From Pedobacter sp. ASV17 (GTDB taxonomy: Bacteria > Bacteroidota > Bacteroidia > Sphingobacteriales > Sphingobacteriaceae), in the NCBI RefSeq assembly GCF_016429065.1, contig NZ_JAELTX010000004.1:35770-99769 (forward strand): a stretch of DNA of 64,000 bases, written 5' to 3'. Each line of letters opens with the position of its first letter. Within the stretch, counting starts at the first letter, position 1. The notes under the pieces were generated by a model, which ran no database searches, was not told the DNA's origin, and worked only from the letters and a program-made list of their open reading frames with translations. Shown in pieces: positions 1 to 7,681 of the stretch. Made by a program: the position numbers and the translations under genes.

Positions 1-432
1 GGAGAGTAGTGTACCTCCCGTGAGCACGAGCAGAAATCCAAGTACCGTGGTTCCGATATATAGGATGACAATTATCTGAATGGGTAGTTGGAGCATCATA
101 ATCAGATAGGAAATAAAATAGAGTACAAGTCCACTAAGCATATAGGCAAAGGCGGTTCGACGGTCTAGTTTTTCGTCTTTCCTTCCTTTGGCTCCAAGTA
201 AAGAAATAAAAAGGAAGCCCAGAGAAATGAGTTTGGCAGTTATAAAGTTTTTGAGCAGACCAGTGCGGTAAATGTTTTCAAGAATGCGGTCGCTAAAGCT
301 ACTGACCAATCCCCAAATACTAAACGCTGCGTAGCAGCAATAATAAAAATGTATAACTAATAAAACAATGCTTATCAGTCTAGTCATGTCGAGTATCTTC
401 CTCAATGCCTGTTCGTTCTCTCCCGTACTCAT
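1..432 (-). CDS. mobC: Type IV coupling protein, N-terminal part (MobC/TraG-type, YWFCY domain), partial
   Basis: The reading frame is open from the ATG at 430-432 to the window edge, giving the first 144 residues. It begins MSTGENEQALRKILDMTRLI and continues into several hydrophobic segments (VIHFYYCCYAAF, then ITAKLISLGFLFISLLG, then YMLSGLVLYFISYLIMML). This resembles the YWFCY N-terminal membrane domain of Bacteroidota conjugative coupling proteins, which anchors the DNA-pumping ATPase in the inner membrane. The ATPase domain would lie left of the window. It follows the relaxase gene by 18 bp on the same strand, the usual mobA-mobB-mobC order. The family call rests on the membrane layout, the starting residues and the neighbours. 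The Walker motifs cannot be seen. Confidence 0.75.
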   Translation of the reverse strand, partial: MSTGENEQALRKILDMTRLISIVLLVIHFYYCCYAAFSIWGLVSSFSDRILENIYRTGLLKNFITAKLISLGFLFISLLGAKGRKDEKLDRRTAFAYMLSGLVLYFISYLIMMLQLPIQIIVILYIGTTVLGFLLVLTGGTLLS

Positions 433-450
433 AATTGTATATTTATATGG

Positions 451-1773
451 TTATTGATTGTTGTTGGGTTTGCTTTTTCTTTTTCTTTTTTTCTTATTTT
501 TTTTGAATTGCCCAGGAACATAATCCGCAACACTTGAAGGTTGTAAAAGACTTTCGAGTATATTTTTCTCAAAGCTCTCATTCATGGTAGCAGCATCAAA
601 CTTAGGAGTGGCTTTGGTTACTTCTGCAATAGCAGCGTCGGCAGCTTGAAGCAGGGGTAACCCAGTTTCTTTCTGAGTGGGATGCGACGGCAACGTAAGC
701 AAATCCTTCTCAGAAATTTTTTGAACTAGGCATCTTTCCTGCAATCCTTTTGCACTATAGGCTTTACCTAAAATGCTACCATTAAAAACACACTTGGTGG
801 TATGGTCTACGTAGGTAATGCCATACAGCTGACCTTCGTTGCTTAAGCGCTGGCATATTATTATTCCCTGTTTTTGTAGTACACTTGAAAGTTCCTGTAG
901 AGATATTTTTCGATCCCTTAATGATAGGTCAATTGCATTTTTGACACGCTGTTTAAAAGGCAGTCTTTCCTTATCGTTTTTTGCATATCTATTTGCCAAA
1001 TACTGAAGCGTTGGTTTGTTATAAAAACTGCTTGCCTTGAAGGGAACTCCAATTGGATTATGATAACTGTCGATGATGCGATAGAGAAGGCCATTGCGCT
1101 GAAAAGTTCTCGAATCTTCGGTACCTCGTTCGGCCTGAACGTTGAACTGACGAAGGATCGCATTCAGTTCTGGTAGGGAGGTGTAACGGTAATTTCCGAT
1201 CACAAAGTCTAATACATTTTGGACCGCTCGCTTGCTTTGTACTTTGCCATAATGCACTGCTTCGGGACTTATAGGCTTAACTGCGTACTGCTGTTTTTTT
1301 TGATCTTCAGCTCTTACCAAATTGAATTCTTTTTCGATGGCTTTTCGGGTAGTTTCCGATTGGTTCCGACCTATATTATTCATGTCAATTCGTTTGCCAT
1401 CGGCTTTTACTTTAATGGAGACAATGTGGATGTGCGGATGTCCTGCATCATTGTGCTGATAAACTAAATAAGGTTGCTCAGCAAATCCAATTCCTCGCAT
1501 ATATTGATTAGCGATTGCAATCAATTTTTCCTTTTCGAAATTGTTTTCTGATGGATCAAAATTTAAAGAGATATGCACACTGTTTCTGCTTACGTTGGTA
1601 TTGAGCGCAAGCTGCCTTTCGAGTATTGATAATTTAATTTTTTGATTTAAATTTTCGGTATCCAAAGGATAATTTTCAGCACCAATCATCACTGCCACAT
1701 TCTCCAAAACTTTATTTTCATTGTAGTTGAAAATTCGACGGATGGAGTGTCCTGTTTTTATGATTGCAACCAT
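451..1773 (-). CDS. mobB: Relaxase/mobilization nuclease MobB
   Basis: This is a 440-residue relaxase. The histidine triad of MOB relaxases is clear in HNDAGHPHIHIVSIKV (about residues 107-122). It coordinates the metal needed for strand transfer at oriT. The N-terminus (MVAIIKTGHSIRRIFNYNENK) is typical of the Bacteroidota MobB group. The C-terminus is strongly basic (KKNKKKRKRKSK). Function by family: nick the ICE at oriT and carry the single strand to the coupling protein. The start overlaps the end of mobA by 16 bp, so the two are co-translated or at least co-transcribed, and mobC follows directly. The nucleophile tyrosine was not assigned. Confidence 0.9.
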   Translation of the reverse strand: MVAIIKTGHSIRRIFNYNENKVLENVAVMIGAENYPLDTENLNQKIKLSILERQLALNTNVSRNSVHISLNFDPSENNFEKEKLIAIANQYMRGIGFAEQPYLVYQHNDAGHPHIHIVSIKVKADGKRIDMNNIGRNQSETTRKAIEKEFNLVRAEDQKKQQYAVKPISPEAVHYGKVQSKRAVQNVLDFVIGNYRYTSLPELNAILRQFNVQAERGTEDSRTFQRNGLLYRIIDSYHNPIGVPFKASSFYNKPTLQYLANRYAKNDKERLPFKQRVKNAIDLSLRDRKISLQELSSVLQKQGIIICQRLSNEGQLYGITYVDHTTKCVFNGSILGKAYSAKGLQERCLVQKISEKDLLTLPSHPTQKETGLPLLQAADAAIAEVTKATPKFDAATMNESFEKNILESLLQPSSVADYVPGQFKKNKKKRKRKSKPNNNQ

Positions 1774-2153
1774 TTTTCTACCAATTTTTGCATGTGCTTT
1801 TTTATCTCTTCTACTTTATTGGACAGGGTCCTTTTTTCCACTTCGTACGCTACAAACCAACGTTTAAATTCCTCCAAATTTTGTAGCGTATGCAAACGTT
1901 TTACCACTTGGTTATAGTTGGTGCCAATGTGGTTTAATTCAGTTCTTAACCTACTTAATTCTGCAATTGCATCGTCTTCAGTTTTGCTTCTGTAAGTTGT
2001 TACAATTGGTTTTTCAAATAAGAGTCTACGGATATAATCACTCAGTTTTTGGCAGGTGCTGGCTTTCCATTTGCGCTTAATTTTATCAAATTCTTCAGGG
2101 GTTAGGCGCAGCCCAATTATGCGTGTCCTGTTCGTTTTTCCATCTTTCATCAT
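1758..2153 (-). CDS. mobA: Mobilization accessory protein MobA (ribbon-helix-helix type)
   Basis: This is a 131-residue basic protein. The N-terminal third (TRIIGLRLTPEEFDKIKRKW) reads as a ribbon-helix-helix DNA-binding domain. The rest is a long charged helix (ELSRLRTELNHIGTNYNQVV). That combination is the bacterial mobilisation protein family, which binds oriT and positions the relaxase. It is the first gene of the mobA-mobB-mobC operon and lies directly beside the hairpin-rich candidate oriT at 2200-2285. The first two codons are both ATG and either may be used. Confidence 0.85.
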   Translation of the reverse strand: MMKDGKTNRTRIIGLRLTPEEFDKIKRKWKASTCQKLSDYIRRLLFEKPIVTTYRSKTEDDAIAELSRLRTELNHIGTNYNQVVKRLHTLQNLEEFKRWFVAYEVEKRTLSNKVEEIKKHMQKLVEKWLQS

Positions 2154-2199
2154 TCCTCCTTATCACGTTTTCAAACATTATTTACAGCTTATAAAATGA

Positions 2200-2285
2200 C
2201 CACCCACGAGTTCCGAGTGAGGGTGGCAAGATCTCGATTGTTTAACAATCGGACATCTTGCCGTTTGCGACAACGAGGCAAACCG
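2200..2285. other. Candidate origin of transfer (oriT): three nested hairpins
   Basis: Three inverted repeats lie end to end just upstream of mobA. CCACCC (2200-2205) pairs with GGGTGG (2221-2226). GGCAAGAT (2225-2232) pairs with ATCTTGCC (2255-2262) and encloses a second stem, GATTGTT/AACAATC (2236-2250). CGTTTGC (2262-2268) pairs with GCAAAC (2278-2283). Such a cluster beside mobA/mobB is what an oriT looks like. The nick site is not identified. The rest of the gap (2154-2527) is AT-rich and holds a palindrome at 2441-2465 and a second ATCTTGCC at 2371-2378. Confidence 0.5.
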
Positions 2286-2440
2286 CCAGTTTCTAACTAA
2301 GCTTTTAAGAATTTTCAATGTTTTAATGCTTAATTGAAAGCTTTTTGACAATTGAGAAAAGCTATTTGTTAATCTTGCCCTGTCAGGACTATCGTCATCT
2401 ATTGCATTACGAAATTAGAAAGCATGTTTTGTATTTGCCT

Positions 2441-2465
2441 ATCCCTATCAAATTTTGATAGGGAT
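2441..2465. promoter_or_regulatory. Perfect palindrome, probable operator before the 97-residue gene
   Basis: ATCCCTATCAAA and TTTGATAGGGAT (12 bp each) are separated by a single T. A Bacteroidota -7 box, TAGTTTTG, sits at 2484-2491, 36 bp before the ATG at 2528. No good -33 TTG is found at the usual distance, so the palindrome occupies the region where an activator or repressor would act. No T-run follows, which argues against a terminator. Confidence 0.45.
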
Positions 2466-2527
2466 CCGTATTGTATTAAGGCATAGTTTTGTAGGAGTAT
2501 TTTTTATTAATTTAAAACGTAGAATTT

Positions 2528-2821
2528 ATGATGACGTCTAGTGAAGTGGCTCAGGTATTTGATACTATTTTAAGTATCCCTGGAATGAATGAAGTGGTGA
2601 AGATTGATCTTAAAATCTCACGAAAAAATGTGTTACTCCTTAACCATGTAATTGAACGTGGGCTGGCAGGAAAAGGGGATGAAAAAGAAGGCAGCTTGCT
2701 TGCCATTGTTCCTAAGGAAAATCTTTCCGATTTGAAGACCATTGTGGAGGATTGCCTGCTAAAAGCGGGACTTGTAGAATTGAGCGAAAAGCTGAAGGGG
2801 TTAGCTGTAAAGCAAAACTAA
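2528..2821 (+). CDS. Small conserved ICE protein of unknown function
   Basis: This is a 97-residue protein with no recognised domain. It is mainly amphipathic helix. The N-terminal half (EVAQVFDTILSIPGMNEVVKI) is followed by a positively charged stretch and a C-terminal helix (ELSEKLKGLAVKQN). It has no signal peptide or membrane segment, so it is probably cytoplasmic. It stands alone, divergent from the mob operon across the oriT region. It has its own -7 box (2484-2491), an upstream palindrome, and a strong terminator at 2832-2864. Proteins of this size are common beside oriT in Bacteroidota ICEs, but the role is not known to me. Confidence 0.7.
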   Translation: MMTSSEVAQVFDTILSIPGMNEVVKIDLKISRKNVLLLNHVIERGLAGKGDEKEGSLLAIVPKENLSDLKTIVEDCLLKAGLVELSEKLKGLAVKQN

Positions 2822-2831
2822 CAAGTTGATT

Positions 2832-2864
2832 AAAGGCAGGCTGAAAAATTGTGCCTGCCTTTTT
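2832..2864 (+). terminator. Rho-independent terminator
   Basis: AAAGGCAGGC (2832-2841) pairs with GCCTGCCTTT (2853-2862) and is followed by a T-run. It lies 11 bp after the stop of the 97-residue gene. The A-run on the left makes it usable in both directions, so it may also end transcription of the lipoprotein gene on the other strand. Confidence 0.85.
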
Positions 2865-2875
2865 GATAAATTAAT

Positions 2876-3634
2876 TTATTTAGCCTGTTCAAGGTCATAA
2901 GGACGAACAAATTTTATTTGAGTGGGCGTATATTTTACAAGCTTAGAAAGTGTCTCATCCATAATTGTGGTATGGATACCTTTAATGGAAGATTTCATTG
3001 CTCCAAAACCTTCGACATTAAAATTACTATCTCCGGTAGGATCAAAAAATTTGCCCAAAATAAGTCCGTGTATTCCATAGGTCTGTATCGTATAGGAAAC
3101 TTGTGTTTTATTACTGTTAAGTTGTGCAGATGCTGCTACATTAGGAAAGTCTTTTATGTCTATACCTTTCTGTAATTTCTTAAAAAGATAGTGTACGGAG
3201 TATCCTATGCCATATACGAGGCTATCCTTATCTTTTATAACAACTTTGGTTTCTATATAGTAAACATTCAGACTGGACTCGTCTTTCTGCAATTTTGTTC
3301 CAAATCCTGGTAAAGTTATCCCCGCATTTTTCGACCCATAAAATATCTTAACAACAGTTCTCATACTTTCAAGATCTGATCTGTTTTTTGGTGCATTAGC
3401 ATCTTCTAAAGGAACAACCTTATTGGGATCTGTAGGTACCGTATCTGGCTTTGCAACAGCCGTATCAACAGAAGTAATCGGACCATGTTCTAAGTGGTTT
3501 CTAAGAGAAAATGCTAGCTCCTCCAAATGTAGTTTGTCTCCTGGTATACTTTCCTCGCTAGCTCCGCAACCGGAAAATTGAACGATAGCTAATCCAACAG
3601 CCATCATACAAAATAATTTGTTGATTGTTTTCAT
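2876..3634 (-). CDS. Hypothetical lipoprotein
   Basis: This is a 252-residue predicted lipoprotein. I chose the ATG at 3632-3634 (MKTINKLFCMMAVGLAIVQF) because it starts a proper lipoprotein leader. The longer frame to 3688 adds 18 residues that do not fit a leader. The lipobox is FSGC, about 23 residues in, followed by ASEES. After it comes a low-complexity linker (TAVAKPDTVPTDPNKVVP) and then a globular domain without cysteines. No family was recognised. It is a single gene ending at the shared terminator at 2832-2864. It is likely ICE cargo exposed in the periplasm or on the outer membrane. Confidence 0.7.
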   Translation of the reverse strand: MKTINKLFCMMAVGLAIVQFSGCGASEESIPGDKLHLEELAFSLRNHLEHGPITSVDTAVAKPDTVPTDPNKVVPLEDANAPKNRSDLESMRTVVKIFYGSKNAGITLPGFGTKLQKDESSLNVYYIETKVVIKDKDSLVYGIGYSVHYLFKKLQKGIDIKDFPNVAASAQLNSNKTQVSYTIQTYGIHGLILGKFFDPTGDSNFNVEGFGAMKSSIKGIHTTIMDETLSKLVKYTPTQIKFVRPYDLEQAK

Positions 3635-3848
3635 TGTTGTTTGATTTAAGTTTGAAGAATGATTTATGAAATAGTAATTTTTAAACAATTATTATTTGTA
3701 AGGTTCAAGCAACGAATGGTTCAGTAAATCAAGAGATGTGTAGAGAGGGGAGGCGTTATGTAATGGCTTGAGCTACAATATTTAAAGATACTGTTTATTT
3801 GATGAAGTATACAAGAATAATTGGACTCGAATTTGAAATTTTTTTAAA

Positions 3849-3878
3849 CTGCCATCAACTGTTGATGGCAGCTTTTTT
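3849..3878. terminator. Hairpin terminator
   Basis: CTGCCATCAAC (3849-3859) pairs perfectly with GTTGATGGCAG (3861-3871), followed by seven T on the plus strand and flanked by an A-run on the other side. It lies just past the stop of the 127-residue minus-strand gene and most likely ends that transcript. Confidence 0.7.
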
Positions 3879-3885
3879 TAAAAGG

Positions 3886-4269
3886 TTATTTCATGTAGGT
3901 CAAGCTAAAAACAAGCTCGCCATAGACATTGGATTTTCCCTGACCATCAGCTTCTACGATAATGCTGTTTTTGGAAGTATTCCATTTGGAATAGCTCGGA
4001 TTGTCGGGTTTGTCGGGATAGTTTAAGATAATTCCAAGTTTGTTTTGGAAACAGAATGAGCACTGTTGTCCATAGTAGTTCGTTACGCTATTGCTCATCC
4101 CGTTGAGGTAAGCAATCTGAGTTGTGTCAAGTGAAAAGTGATTGGAAATCCACAACTTGAAATTGATGGCAATGGCGTCAGCCTCGACGGCTAATTCTGG
4201 GGCTGGAAGTGCATACAACTCGTTGAGCAAATCCTGTACCCCCTGCGGTGTAAACGGAAATAAAGGCAT
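3886..4269 (-). CDS. Conserved hypothetical protein
   Basis: The protein has 127 residues if read from the ATG at 4267-4269 (MPLFPFTPQGVQDLLNELYA), which is more natural than the 17-residue longer form with a proline-rich start. It is soluble and has no signal peptide. Features seen are an acidic helix (APELAVEADAIAINF) and a CSFC cysteine pair near the middle. It has a C-terminal beta-rich part (GQGKSNVYGELVFSLTYMK). I recognise no domain. It diverges from the LytTR regulator gene and ends in the hairpin at 3849-3878. Confidence 0.6.
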   Translation of the reverse strand: MPLFPFTPQGVQDLLNELYALPAPELAVEADAIAINFKLWISNHFSLDTTQIAYLNGMSNSVTNYYGQQCSFCFQNKLGIILNYPDKPDNPSYSKWNTSKNSIIVEADGQGKSNVYGELVFSLTYMK

Positions 4270-4397
4270 ATTAAAAAAATTAAAATTACTTGGTTTGTAA
4301 CGGGGGGAGGGAGATAACAAATATACTTAAAACTTTTTTTCGTAAATTTATTACGTCAACAATTTTTTGTGCCCACGCAAAAGAAAACAGCATTTTT

Positions 4398-5270
4398 ATG
4401 GAAACGGTCTCGTATAAAAACAGGAGGCTACGAGTGCTTTCAGCTGCTATTGCGTCCATTTACATCGTCTTTCACGGTATACCTATCGATTTGCTGAGGG
4501 CAATTACATCGCCTGCATTTTATATCGCCGTGGGTGTCAGTTTTATCATTTCGTTGCTCTTGGTAACTACCGTACATGTAGTTACTATATGGCTCGATAA
4601 ACGTTGTTCTTGGCGTGAGCGGCCATTTGAAAGGGCAGGACTTCAACTGATTTTTGCTATTTTAATTCCTGCAATGATAGACTTGCTTTTAGTTTCGGTA
4701 TACTTCGAAGCATTAGGGGAAAGCATGGTAGAGAATGGCTTCCTTCTCATTGATTTTCCTGTCATTGTCTGCTTCATCATTTTTTTTAACCTGTATTACC
4801 TGATCCATAACCTACTTCTTACTGAGGCGCATTATCCAGATGATAATAGCAAGCAGAATACACAAGTTGATTTTCATGGCACAAAGGGTAAAGGCACATT
4901 GCCAACTACCTTGAATATCCACTACAACGGTCAACATCTATTCTTTAATGTTGAGAATGACATTATGTTTTTTCATAGGGAGGGTAAAAGGGTAAAGGCA
5001 ATGACCTTTCACGGAAACCAATATGTGATAAACCATTCCATTTTAGAGTTGGAAAAACGTTTCACGGGACTGATATTATCTCGTATCAATAGATCGACTA
5101 TCGTAAACTACAAAATGGTAAAGGGCTATAATGCCGGAACAAAAAGAGATACGGCGCATATTATTATCAGGCCCGCTTACCTGCCATTCCTTGATGATTC
5201 TCACGACGATATTTTCCTCGTTACCAAAGAATTTTTAAATTCATTCAAAGCAGGATTAGAGGAGCTATAA
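4398..5270 (+). CDS. Membrane-anchored LytTR-family transcriptional regulator
   Basis: The protein has 290 residues from METVSYKNRRLRVLSAAIAS at 4398. The track also allows 36 more N-terminal residues, but those are poor in character and start inside the divergent leader. The N-terminal half holds about four membrane segments (residues 10-35, 35-60, 85-105, 120-145). The C-terminal ~115 residues carry a LytTR DNA-binding domain, recognisable from FFHREGKRVKAMTF and SRINRSTIVNYKMVKGYN. It has no receiver domain, so the membrane part probably senses the signal. Three phased direct repeats 22-74 bp downstream of its stop, in front of the MauE promoter, are good candidates for its binding sites. 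Confidence 0.85.
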   Translation: METVSYKNRRLRVLSAAIASIYIVFHGIPIDLLRAITSPAFYIAVGVSFIISLLLVTTVHVVTIWLDKRCSWRERPFERAGLQLIFAILIPAMIDLLLVSVYFEALGESMVENGFLLIDFPVIVCFIIFFNLYYLIHNLLLTEAHYPDDNSKQNTQVDFHGTKGKGTLPTTLNIHYNGQHLFFNVENDIMFFHREGKRVKAMTFHGNQYVINHSILELEKRFTGLILSRINRSTIVNYKMVKGYNAGTKRDTAHIIIRPAYLPFLDDSHDDIFLVTKEFLNSFKAGLEEL

Positions 5271-5291
5271 CCCCAGTATGATTTTCTGCCT

Positions 5292-5344
5292 GTTTCATAC
5301 CTATTTTTTGCTAGTTTCATGCCTTAACATGTTGGTTTTGTGCC
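5292..5344 (+). promoter_or_regulatory. Three phased direct repeats, probable LytTR operator
   Basis: GTTTCATACC (5292-5301), GTTTCATGCC (5314-5323) and GTTTTGTGCC (5335-5344) start 22 and 21 bp apart, two helical turns each. LytTR proteins are known to bind short direct repeats at this spacing. The last copy ends 18 bp before the -33 box of the promoter at 5363-5394, the usual place for an activator. Confidence 0.6.
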
Positions 5345-5362
5345 TGCTTAAGCAGTAGGGTA

Positions 5363-5394
5363 TTGCTTTGCATTGGTTTCCAAATTTAAATTTG
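5363..5394 (+). promoter_or_regulatory. Bacteroidota consensus promoter for the MauE/DUF6520 pair
   Basis: A -33 TTG (5363-5365) and a -7 TAAATTTG (5387-5394, matching TAnnTTTG) are separated by 21 bp, the optimal spacing for the Bacteroidota primary sigma factor. Transcription should start near 5400. That makes the first ATG of the frame (5396) unusable and points to 5420 or 5447 as the real start. Confidence 0.75.
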
Positions 5395-5446
5395 TATGGT
5401 TCGAAGTTGGCACTTTGCCATGGATTTTTGCAAACTAAATTTTGAA

Positions 5447-5884
5447 ATGATGTGGAACAGAAAACTATTTTTTGAGATTACCGTAGCATTACTGATAATC
5501 CTTTTTCTGCATACAGCCATCAGTAAATTTTTGGACTTTAAGGGTTTTGTTTACGAACTGAACAACCAGCCATTTCCAAACAGCTTTACGCCCTTTTTGG
5601 CATGTTTTATACCAATAATGGAGTTGATAATTGTCGGTTGCCTGCTTTTTGAAAGGACGAGATTTTTAGGATTGTATGGTTCCCTTATTTTAATGTCTGC
5701 TTTTACCATTTACACATGCTTGGTACTGCTCGAAGTTTTTGACTATGTACCGTGTAGTTGCGGAGGTGTAGTGAGCTATCTGAACTGGACCCAGCATTTT
5801 TTCTTTAACCTGTTTTTTGTGGTGATTACCAGCATCGCCATTGTTTTTAATAAAGATAAATCCTTGAGACTTGAAGGAGTATAA
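5447..5884 (+). CDS. MauE/DoxX-like redox-associated membrane protein
   Basis: The protein has 145 residues from MMWNRKLFFEITVALLIILF. The upstream promoter excludes the start at 5396; 5420 remains possible. It has four membrane helices (about residues 8-26, 47-65, 72-92, 115-135) and a CSCGG motif between helices 3 and 4 (VPCSCGGVVSYLNW). This motif marks the MauE-like branch of the DoxX/vitamin K epoxide reductase-like proteins, which pass electrons to or from periplasmic thiol proteins. It is followed after 86 bp by the small DUF6520-type gene. A TlpA-like protein with a CxxC motif is encoded on the facing operon, so the two may form a redox pair. Confidence 0.75.
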   Translation: MMWNRKLFFEITVALLIILFLHTAISKFLDFKGFVYELNNQPFPNSFTPFLACFIPIMELIIVGCLLFERTRFLGLYGSLILMSAFTIYTCLVLLEVFDYVPCSCGGVVSYLNWTQHFFFNLFFVVITSIAIVFNKDKSLRLEGV

Positions 5885-5970
5885 CCATATCAATAGTATT
5901 CCTGGCCGGAATAAGAGGAGATGCCGAAAACCTTTATAACAGAGTAGGCAAACCAATAAACCATAATATC

Positions 5971-6204
5971 ATGAAAAATTTTAAATTATTACTTGCGGCA
6001 GCCGTTGTGTTTGGAGCAGGTAGCGCGTTTACAACTGCAAAAGAAAAAACCGCAGATCAGGTTTACGTAGATGTTAATGGCATCAGAACTCCGATTGAGC
6101 AAGCTAATGGGAGATGCGTAGATGAAGGCCCATACTGCCAGTATACACTTAACGGTAATACTCCCGTGCCATTGGATAGCAACAGTCATTTTGAGTCCAA
6201 CTAA
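5971..6204 (+). CDS. Small secreted DUF6520-type protein
   Basis: This is a 77-residue precursor with a clear signal peptide (MKNFKLLLAAAVVFGAGSAF, cleavage near residues 20-25). The mature part is about 53 residues, acidic and polar, with exactly two cysteines (GRCVDEGPYCQYTLNG). These could form one disulfide. This resembles the DUF6520 family of short Bacteroidota exported proteins, which often sit beside MauE and TlpA-like genes. The function is not known. The natural guess from context is that it is a substrate or partner of the redox proteins. It is likely co-transcribed with the MauE gene and ends in a strong terminator. Confidence 0.75.
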   Translation: MKNFKLLLAAAVVFGAGSAFTTAKEKTADQVYVDVNGIRTPIEQANGRCVDEGPYCQYTLNGNTPVPLDSNSHFESN

Positions 6205-6211
6205 TCTAATG

Positions 6212-6247
6212 CAAAGTGCTGGCAGATTCTGCCAGCACTTTGTTTTT
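6212..6247. terminator. Strong bidirectional terminator between converging genes
   Basis: CAAAGTGCTGGCAGA (6212-6226) pairs over 15 bp with TCTGCCAGCACTTTG (6228-6242), followed by six T. It separates the DUF6520 gene from the converging TlpA-like gene, whose stop lies at 6247. Confidence 0.9.
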
Positions 6248-7680
6248 TATAGTGCATTATTTATACGGTCAATTATTGTCTTGGTTTCAGTATAGTTCAT
6301 ATTAGCATCTATAATATTACCTTCCTTGTCAATAAGTATGAGGGTAGGATAGTTTATAATTTTGTAATGCGCTATTAGGGGATGGCTACTTCCAGCCTTT
6401 CCAGTGGTGAGGTTGATGTTGGTACCATGTGTATACTCTCCGGATTCAAGACTTTTGGTCCACTTGGTCTTGTCCTTATCGACAGAGATCGACACATAAA
6501 TGAAATTATCCTTTGTTTTTATAGCGGGCATTATTTCCTGTTCCATTTTCTTGCTGAGCCTAGCGCAAAATGTACAGCCTGTGAACCAAAAATCCAATAA
6601 AACAATCTTGCCCTTTAGGTCGGATAGCCTAACTATTTTTCCATTCCTATCTTCTAAAGAAAAATCATAAGCGGGCTTTCCCTTTTCCCTGCTTTTCAAT
6701 AGTTGCTGAAGTGGATTCCGATCAGTACTGTCAGTTATAAAACTTACAGCATCCCTTAGGCAATCGAGAAATTCAGAGGGATTAGACAGAGGCAAGTTCT
6801 GTAGGTAATAAGACACCATTTTTTCCTTCCACCTTCCGCTAAAATTACTTTTAAGTCCCTCATAGATTTCTTTCATATGGGGCTCCTTATGTTTATTGAG
6901 CACCAGCTTAAGTCTGGTATAGTCACGTAGACCTTTTAAGTATTCGCGTGAAAGAGATTGGGCACGAAAGTTCAGTGTATCTGGAGACGTAGACATAAAT
7001 CTATTGATAATCGGCAGTAGACTTGTTTCGTATTCAGTTTCTTCCAAAAAAGATATGCCCGTCGCACTTGAATTACTAATGAACCTCCCATCAATGTCAG
7101 CACTGTAGAGGTCATATAAAAAAGTTGTAAGGGTAGGTTTATAGGTTTCAAGAAGCTCCTGCTTTTCATCTCTCACAGCGTTAAAACGGTAGTAAACCGA
7201 TTTTAGGTTAATTCGTTTGGATTTCTCCACCTTGTTGTGGTTTGACGGATAAATGCCCCAAAAGGAGATACTATCCAACTTTGACTGCAATAGGTATTTC
7301 GCACTTCCTTTTCCAGAATAGCTTATTTTCACATCCTTGTCTTTTCGCTGTAGCGAAACCAATATCGTATCTCCGTTCTCCACATAGGTGTTGGGTAAAG
7401 ATGTAGGATTTTCACCTGTCACGGTAATCTTTATACTCCCGACCGGACCATCGAGGCCAATCTCAAAAGTGGATGGCGTGCTGATGGAAAGGGGCTTACG
7501 GACTTCCCTAGATACTGTATATTCTAGTTTTGGCTTGTAGCTTACGGATACAGTATCTACTCCAATTGCGGTCCCTGTAGCATTTATGATAACAGTCACT
7601 TTTTTACCGGTCTGGCAAAACGTGCGGACAGGGTTTGAAACGCAAAGCACTGCGGCAACAAATAGTTGTAAGATTTTCAT
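6247..7680 (-). CDS. TlpA-like thiol-disulfide oxidoreductase (AhpC/TSA-thioredoxin fold)
   Basis: This is a 477-residue protein with a signal peptide (MKILQLFVAAVLCVSNPVRTF). The C-terminal ~145 residues are a TlpA/ResA-like thioredoxin domain: YDFSLEDRNGKIVRLSDLKG, then the active site FWFTGCTFCARL at about residue 370, and the cis-proline region NYPTLILIDKEG. The active site is CTFC. The N-terminal ~330 residues are a beta-rich region then helices, as in other large Bacteroidota TlpA proteins. It should reduce or shuffle disulfides in the periplasm. It is the last gene of the sigma-fecR-susC-susD operon, one base after susD. Confidence 0.85.
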   Translation of the reverse strand: MKILQLFVAAVLCVSNPVRTFCQTGKKVTVIINATGTAIGVDTVSVSYKPKLEYTVSREVRKPLSISTPSTFEIGLDGPVGSIKITVTGENPTSLPNTYVENGDTILVSLQRKDKDVKISYSGKGSAKYLLQSKLDSISFWGIYPSNHNKVEKSKRINLKSVYYRFNAVRDEKQELLETYKPTLTTFLYDLYSADIDGRFISNSSATGISFLEETEYETSLLPIINRFMSTSPDTLNFRAQSLSREYLKGLRDYTRLKLVLNKHKEPHMKEIYEGLKSNFSGRWKEKMVSYYLQNLPLSNPSEFLDCLRDAVSFITDSTDRNPLQQLLKSREKGKPAYDFSLEDRNGKIVRLSDLKGKIVLLDFWFTGCTFCARLSKKMEQEIMPAIKTKDNFIYVSISVDKDKTKWTKSLESGEYTHGTNINLTTGKAGSSHPLIAHYKIINYPTLILIDKEGNIIDANMNYTETKTIIDRINNAL

Positions 7681-7681
7681 T

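Noticed and set aside
3799..4026. 75-residue plus-strand frame
   Set aside because: It runs through a terminator hairpin and is opposite the conserved 127-residue gene.
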